64,000 nt of DNA, from positions 2,666,001-2,730,000 of the forward strand of contig NZ_VFOP01000001.1 in the NCBI RefSeq assembly GCF_006716185.1, in the 5' to 3' direction. Each line of letters begins with the position of its first letter. Within the stretch, counting starts at the first letter, position 1. The notes beneath the pieces were generated by a model. It made no database searches and was not told where the DNA came from. It saw only the letters and a list, made by a program, of their open reading frames with translations. The stretch is from Ornithinicoccus hortensis (GTDB lineage: Bacteria > Actinomycetota > Actinomycetes > Actinomycetales > Dermatophilaceae). Position numbers and translations under genes: made by a program. This document shows positions 59,909 through 64,000 of this stretch, piece after piece.

Positions 59909-60924
59909 AGGGCGATCGTCGTCCCGGTGGCCGCGGACTCCAGGATGGCCTCGACCACGGTGAGGGTGTGCACGCCCTCGTCCATGGTGACGGCCTCGGA
60001 GGGTTCGCCCCACAGCCGGTCGCGGAAGTTCTCTTGCTCCACCCGCAGCGGCTCGCGCTTGGCCAGGGCGTAGCGGATGGAGTCACCCTCGGACACGCCG
60101 CGGAAGACCGCGACCCGGTCCCAGTCGTTGGCCACGTCGCCGTTGGCCACGAAGGTCAGGTCCCCGGAGAGCATGTCGGCGATGAACGCGCCCTTCTCCC
60201 CCGTCGCGACGACCTGGCGGATCTTGACCGGGGACAGCCAGTTCACCACGTGGTTGACGATGATCCCGTTGGCCAGCCGGCCCGTGGCCACCACCATGTC
60301 CTCGTGCTCGCGCCCGGACCGGTGGGTGACCTGCGCCGACACCGTGGAGTACCCGGCCTGCGCGATCCACGCGGTCAGGTCCACGTCGTGCGTGGCCAGG
60401 TCCTTGACCACGCCCACGTCGGCGATCCGGGCCGGGAACGGGCCCTGCCGCGAGGTCGTGAGCTGGTACACCTCACCGAGCTCCCCTGCCTCGATCCGCT
60501 CCCGCATGGCCAACAGCGCCGGGTTGCACCGCTCGACGTACCCGACGCACCCGACCAGGCCGGCGTCGGCGAACGCCGCCGCCACCCGGCGGCCCTCCTC
60601 CACCGTCGCCGCGATCGGCTTCTCCACCATCGCGTGCACGCCCGCCTCCGCCAGCGCCAGCGCAACGGGCTCGTGCAGGTAGGTCGGCACCGCGACCATC
60701 GCCGCGTCGATGCCGGCAGCGATCAGGGCCGCCACGTCGGGCAGCACCTCCAACGGCCCGGCCACGCCGTGCTTGTCACCGTGCGGGTCGGCGACCGCCA
60801 CCAGGTCCATCCCCTCCACCTCACGGATCACCCGCGCGTGGTGCCGGCCCATCGAGCCCAACCCGATCAGCCCCATCCGGATCGGCTGGCCCGCGGGCAA
60901 CACTCCCCCGCCGGCGGCCCCCAT
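59905..60924 (-). CDS. Gfo/Idh/MocA oxidoreductase, WlbA/WbpB-like
   Basis: The 339-residue NAD-dependent enzyme has the Rossmann start MGLIGLGSMGRHHARVI, the conserved EKPIAATVEEG (Glu-Lys-Pro), and VKDLATHDVDLTAWI with the catalytic His. In WbpB/WlbA enzymes this fold oxidises the 3-hydroxyl of UDP-GlcNAcA. It sits between an aminotransferase and a glycosyltransferase, with a one-base overlap (TGATG) on the aminotransferase stop. The 3-keto product would be the aminotransferase substrate. Confidence 0.9.
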   Translation of the reverse strand: MGAAGGGVLPAGQPIRMGLIGLGSMGRHHARVIREVEGMDLVAVADPHGDKHGVAGPLEVLPDVAALIAAGIDAAMVAVPTYLHEPVALALAEAGVHAMVEKPIAATVEEGRRVAAAFADAGLVGCVGYVERCNPALLAMRERIEAGELGEVYQLTTSRQGPFPARIADVGVVKDLATHDVDLTAWIAQAGYSTVSAQVTHRSGREHEDMVVATGRLANGIIVNHVVNWLSPVKIRQVVATGEKGAFIADMLSGDLTFVANGDVANDWDRVAVFRGVSEGDSIRYALAKREPLRVEQENFRDRLWGEPSEAVTMDEGVHTLTVVEAILESAATGTTIAL

Positions 60925-62045
60925 CAGGACCCCGCCCCCACGACCGTGTTCACGGCCGTCGCGATCCGCTCCAGGTGCTCGGCCGTCAACGACGGGTGCA
61001 CCGGCAGGCTGAACACCTCAGCCGCGGCCCGCGCCGTCACCGGCAGCGCCTCCGGATCCGCCGGGGCGAACCGGGCCAACGAGACCAGCTCGTGGTTCGG
61101 GATCGGGTAGTACACCCCGCAGCCCACCTTGTGCTCCTCCCGCAACGCGGCCACCACCGCGTCCCGCTCCTCCCGCGACGCCCCGGGGAGCCGGACCGTG
61201 TACTGGTGGTAGACGTGCTCACACCCCGGCCGGACCGGCGGCACCACCACCCCCTCCAGGTGCGCGTCCAACCACGCCGCGTTCTCCCGCCGCCGCGCCG
61301 TCCAGTCCGAGAGCTTGCCCAGCTGCACCCGCCCGATCGCCGCATGGAGGTCGGTCATCCGGTTGTTCAACCCCACGACCTCGTTCGCGTACTGCGTCTC
61401 CATCCCCTGGTTGCGCAGCAACCGCACCCCCCGGGCGATCTCCTCGTCGGCACAGGCCACCATCCCGCCCTCACCGGAGGTCATGTTCTTCGTCGGGTAC
61501 AGGCTGAACATCCCGAACGTGCCGAACGAACCCACCGGCGCGCCGTCGATCCGCGCCCCGTGCGCCTGCGCCGCGTCCTCGAAGACCATCACCCCGGCCT
61601 CGTCGGCCACCTCCGCCAACCCCGCCATGTCGGCCGGGTGCCCGTACAGGTGCACCGGCATGATCGCCGCCGTCGCGTCCGTCACCACCGACCGCACCGA
61701 CTCCGGGTCCAGGTTGAAGGTGTCCTCGGTGATGTCCGCGAACACCGGCCGGGCACCGGTCAACGCCACCGAGTTGGCCGTCGCGGCAAAGGTGAACGAG
61801 GGCACGATCACCTCATCACCGGCCCCGATCCCGGCCGCCAACAGGCCCAGGTGCAACCCCGAGGTCCCCGAGTTCACCGCCACGCACGTCCGGCCGTCCA
61901 CCAGCTCCCGGGCGAACTCCTCCTCGAACGCCGCCACCTGCGGACCCTGCGCCACCATCCCCGAGCGCAACACCGCGTCCACGGCGGCCCGCTCCTGCTC
62001 CCCGATGATCGGCTTCGCCGCGGGGATCATCTCCAGGTCACTCAT
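60924..62045 (-). CDS. DegT/DnrJ/EryC1-family sugar aminotransferase, WbpE/WlbC-like
   Basis: The 373-residue PLP enzyme has IPAAKPIIGEQERAAVDAVL at the start, NSGTSGLHLGLLAAGIGAGDEVIVPSFTF, FEDAAQAHGA and the PLP lysine in SLYPTKNMTSGEGGM. It should install an amino group at C3 of the keto sugar made by the adjacent oxidoreductase. The ATG overlaps the acetyltransferase stop (ATGA). Its sequence is highly C-rich on the plus strand but codes normally. Confidence 0.93.
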   Translation of the reverse strand: MSDLEMIPAAKPIIGEQERAAVDAVLRSGMVAQGPQVAAFEEEFARELVDGRTCVAVNSGTSGLHLGLLAAGIGAGDEVIVPSFTFAATANSVALTGARPVFADITEDTFNLDPESVRSVVTDATAAIMPVHLYGHPADMAGLAEVADEAGVMVFEDAAQAHGARIDGAPVGSFGTFGMFSLYPTKNMTSGEGGMVACADEEIARGVRLLRNQGMETQYANEVVGLNNRMTDLHAAIGRVQLGKLSDWTARRRENAAWLDAHLEGVVVPPVRPGCEHVYHQYTVRLPGASREERDAVVAALREEHKVGCGVYYPIPNHELVSLARFAPADPEALPVTARAAAEVFSLPVHPSLTAEHLERIATAVNTVVGAGS

Positions 62046-62638
62046 GCCTCCACCTTCCGGATCGTGTCGCCGTGCTGTTCGTATGTCGTGCCGTCGACCG
62101 GGCAGGTGAACCGCCCGTCCGGCGCCTGCACGAGGGGTTTGCCGGCCTCGCCGACCCAGCCGATCTGCCGGGCGGGGACCCCGACGACCAGGGCGTGGTC
62201 GGGGACGTCGCGGGTGACGACCGCGCCGGCGGCCACCGTCGCCCAGGCACCGATCGTGACGGGGGCGACGCAGACCGCGCGGGCGCCGATCGAGGCGCCC
62301 GTGCCGATCGTCACGCCGACCGCGTCCCAGTCGGCGGCGTCCTTGAGCGACCCGTCGGTGTTGACCGCCCGCGGGAAGGTGTCGTTGGTGAGCACGACGG
62401 CCGGGCCGATGAAGACCCCGTCGCCCAGCTGGGCGGGCTCGTAGACCAGGGCGTAGTTCTGCACCTTGCAGTGGTCGCCCAGGTGTACGCCGGGGCCGAT
62501 GTAGGCACCGCGACCGATGATGCACCCGGCGCCGAGGCGGGCCCCGGAGCGCACCTGTGCCAGGTGCCAGACGCTGCTGCCGTCGCCGATCGAGGCGTCG
62601 TCGTCGATATCGGCGCTGTCCGCGATGCGAGTCGCCAC
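62042..62638 (-). CDS. Left-handed beta-helix N-acetyltransferase, WbpD/WlbB-like
   Basis: The 198-residue protein is a hexapeptide-repeat acyltransferase: SIGDGSSVWHLAQVRSGARLGAGCIIGRGAYIGPG and the catalytic region CKVQNYALVYEPAQLGDGVFIGPAVVLTND match WbpD/WlbB. It should acetylate the 3-amino group of UDP-GlcNAc(3N)A. The GTG start has GGAGG six bases upstream. It opens the four-gene operon acetyltransferase, aminotransferase, oxidoreductase and glycosyltransferase. Confidence 0.92.
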   Translation of the reverse strand: MATRIADSADIDDDASIGDGSSVWHLAQVRSGARLGAGCIIGRGAYIGPGVHLGDHCKVQNYALVYEPAQLGDGVFIGPAVVLTNDTFPRAVNTDGSLKDAADWDAVGVTIGTGASIGARAVCVAPVTIGAWATVAAGAVVTRDVPDHALVVGVPARQIGWVGEAGKPLVQAPDGRFTCPVDGTTYEQHGDTIRKVEA

Positions 62639-62673
62639 CGGTGTCCTCCTGTGGGGTGGGAGACAATGCGTGC

Positions 62674-63357
62674 ATGAGCCTAACGCCCCCGATGACCGAC
62701 GCGTGGCTCGTGATCCCCCTCTTCAACGAGGCCAGCGTCATCGCCGAGGTGCTCGAGGGGGCCCGGGCGCGGTTCCCGCACGTGGTGTGCGTCGACGACG
62801 CCTCCACCGACGACTCGGCGCGGATCGCCGCGGCGGCGGGGGCCGTGGTGGTGCGGCACCCGTTCAACCTCGGCCAGGGCGCCGCCCTGCAGACCGGGAT
62901 CCGCTACGTGCTCGAGGCCACGGACGCGACCTACCTGGTCACCTTCGACGCCGACGGGCAGCACCGGGTCGAGGACGCCGAGGCGATGGTGACCCGGGCC
63001 CGGGACGAGGACCTGGCCGTGGTCTTCGGGTCCCGGTTCCTGGACTCGCGCACCGAGCCGGGGTTCCTGCGCAAGATCGTGTTGAAGACCGCGGTGTGGA
63101 TCACCAACCAGCAGACGGGGCTGCGCCTGTCCGACGCGCACAACGGCCTGCGGGTGGTGCGGCGCGACGCCGCGGAGACGCTGCACCTGAAGCAGGACCG
63201 GATGGCCCACGCCACCGAGATCGTGCTCCAGCTCGGCCGGTCCGGGCTGCCGTGGGCCGAGCACCCGGTCCACGTGCTCTACACCGACTACTCCCGGGCC
63301 AAGGGGCAGTCGCTGATCAACTCGGTCAACATCCTCATCGACACGATCCTGAAGTGA
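62674..63357 (+). CDS. GT2-family glycosyltransferase
   Basis: The 227-residue GT-A enzyme has LVIPLFNEASVIAEVLEGA, CVDDASTDDSARIA, GQGAALQTGIRYVLE and TFDADGQHRVEDAEAM (DxD metal site), the pattern of polyprenyl-phosphate-sugar synthases such as DPM1-like proteins. It lacks a membrane domain of its own, but the next gene encodes a small membrane protein. The pair GT2-DUF2304 is a common arrangement and probably forms one complex. Confidence 0.92.
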   Translation: MSLTPPMTDAWLVIPLFNEASVIAEVLEGARARFPHVVCVDDASTDDSARIAAAAGAVVVRHPFNLGQGAALQTGIRYVLEATDATYLVTFDADGQHRVEDAEAMVTRARDEDLAVVFGSRFLDSRTEPGFLRKIVLKTAVWITNQQTGLRLSDAHNGLRVVRRDAAETLHLKQDRMAHATEIVLQLGRSGLPWAEHPVHVLYTDYSRAKGQSLINSVNILIDTILK

Positions 63358-63366
63358 GGCGCTGAC

Positions 63367-63744
63367 GTGCTGGACCAACCGCTGATCAAGACCCTGCTGC
63401 TGGTGGGCATCGTGGTGGTGACCGTGATGCTGACCCGCTCGACCAGCGGGTCCCGCCACCAGGCGGTCCGGCGGCTGCTGCTGATCGGGTTCGTCGGCCT
63501 GGCCGTGGTGGCCGTGCTCTTCCCCCGGCTGCTCACCCAGGTGGCCCAGGCCGTCGGCGTCGGGCGCGGCGCCGACCTGTTGCTCTACGGCCTGACGATC
63601 ACCTTCCTGGGCTACGTCGCGGCCTCCTACCGGCGGATGCGGGTGCTCGAGCAGCACCTGACCACCCTCGCCCGGCAGCTGGCGCTGCGCGAGGCGATCG
63701 AGGATCAGGACCCCTCGCCGCCCGGGCCGAAGCCCCGGACCTGA
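63367..63744 (+). CDS. DUF2304-family small membrane protein
   Basis: The 125-residue protein has three predicted membrane helices (about 6-24, 37-55, 70-88) and a cytoplasmic C-terminal coiled stretch (YRRMRVLEQHLTTLARQLALREAI). This is the DUF2304 layout. It follows the GT2 gene by nine bases and likely anchors or assists it. Its 3' end overlaps the convergent inositol-monophosphatase gene by 40 bases. Confidence 0.88.
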   Translation: MLDQPLIKTLLLVGIVVVTVMLTRSTSGSRHQAVRRLLLIGFVGLAVVAVLFPRLLTQVAQAVGVGRGADLLLYGLTITFLGYVAASYRRMRVLEQHLTTLARQLALREAIEDQDPSPPGPKPRT

Positions 63745-64000
63745 GCCAGCTCCGGGCGCACCGCCTCGTAGCTGGCCCGGTCGGCCGCCGCCAGCAGCCG
63801 TTCCGGTTGTGAGCCGGCCCGGTAGGTCTCCCCCCGGCCGTCCCCGGCGAAGCCGCCCGCCTCCGTCAGCAGCAGGGTCCCCGGGGCGTGGTCCCACGGA
63901 CGGCTGCGGCCGTAGACGATGAAGTCGGCCTCGCCCTCGACCAGCTTCGGGTAGTCCACGCCGCAACACACCCAGGTCAGTTCGAGCGCGGCCAGCCTTC
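63705..64000 (-). CDS. Inositol monophosphatase-family protein, C-terminal part (5' end outside window)
   Basis: About 98 C-terminal codons are visible. GRSRPWDHAPGTLLLTEAGGFAGDGRG is the second metal-binding motif of inositol monophosphatases (W-D-x-x-P/A-G), followed by the C-terminal helix. Depending on the missing half it may act on myo-inositol phosphate, fructose-1,6-bisphosphate or 3'-phosphoadenosine. The last 40 bases overlap the DUF2304 gene on the other strand. Confidence 0.85.
   Translation of the reverse strand, partial: RLAALELTWVCCGVDYPKLVEGEADFIVYGRSRPWDHAPGTLLLTEAGGFAGDGRGETYRAGSQPERLLAAADRASYEAVRPELAQVRGFGPGGEGS

Overview
The window comes from a very GC-rich actinobacterium. 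Evidence includes a WhiB7-type regulator, the coproporphyrin branch of haem synthesis (HemE, CgoX, HemQ), many start codons 6-7 bases after a TANNNT -10 box (leaderless mRNAs), and heavy GTG start use. I infer Micrococcales, possibly Intrasporangiaceae or Ornithinimicrobiaceae; this is not proven by the sequence. It looks like ordinary chromosome with one small accessory patch (about 2.9-4.7 kb) beside a tRNA cluster. I saw no insertion sequence, prophage, rRNA gene or CRISPR array.

Layout. 0-2.8 kb: polyhydroxyalkanoate genes (phasin end, a PhaC-like synthase with a histone-H1-like tail, phaB). 2.9-5.1 kb: ankyrin protein, RelE/Phd toxin-antitoxin pair, and a Val-Cys-Gly tRNA array with its terminator. 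5.2-9.4 kb: YihY membrane protein, GlgX, PPK2. 9.5-16.8 kb: a flavin-barrel/DHPS-like pair, a four-gene operon of unknown purpose, and a LigC ligase/LigD-type polymerase pair. 16.9-19.4 kb: DUF2500, a small ClpX-zinc-finger/HTH protein coupled to clpX, then msrB. 19.4-24.1 kb: haem genes with YceI. 24.2-28.6 kb: DUF3000, RNase D, an XRE-MurA fusion and a GDPD phosphodiesterase flanked by 33-bp repeat arrays. 28.7-32.8 kb: nrdA-nrdB behind two NrdR boxes and a cobalamin riboswitch; NrdB has the class Ic Glu/Phe signature.

From 34 to 64 kb, surface-polysaccharide genes predominate, interrupted by housekeeping and accessory genes. There are several glycosyltransferases, a nucleotide-sugar 6-dehydrogenase, a UDP-GlcNAc 2-epimerase homologue, a flippase-like ABC transporter, a DUF6541 membrane protein, and a compact operon of acetyltransferase, aminotransferase, oxidoreductase and glycosyltransferase. 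Together the five sugar enzymes could make UDP-ManNAc(3NAc)A or a relative. Between them lie an M20 amidohydrolase, whiB7, a MoxR-VWA pair, an exonuclease, three MFS transporters and a matrixin-type protease.

The most unusual non-coding signals are a 33-bp-period intergenic repeat family at three loci, and a roughly nine-fold excess (hand estimate) of the heptamer GGCATAC/GTATGCC on both strands, independent of reading frame.
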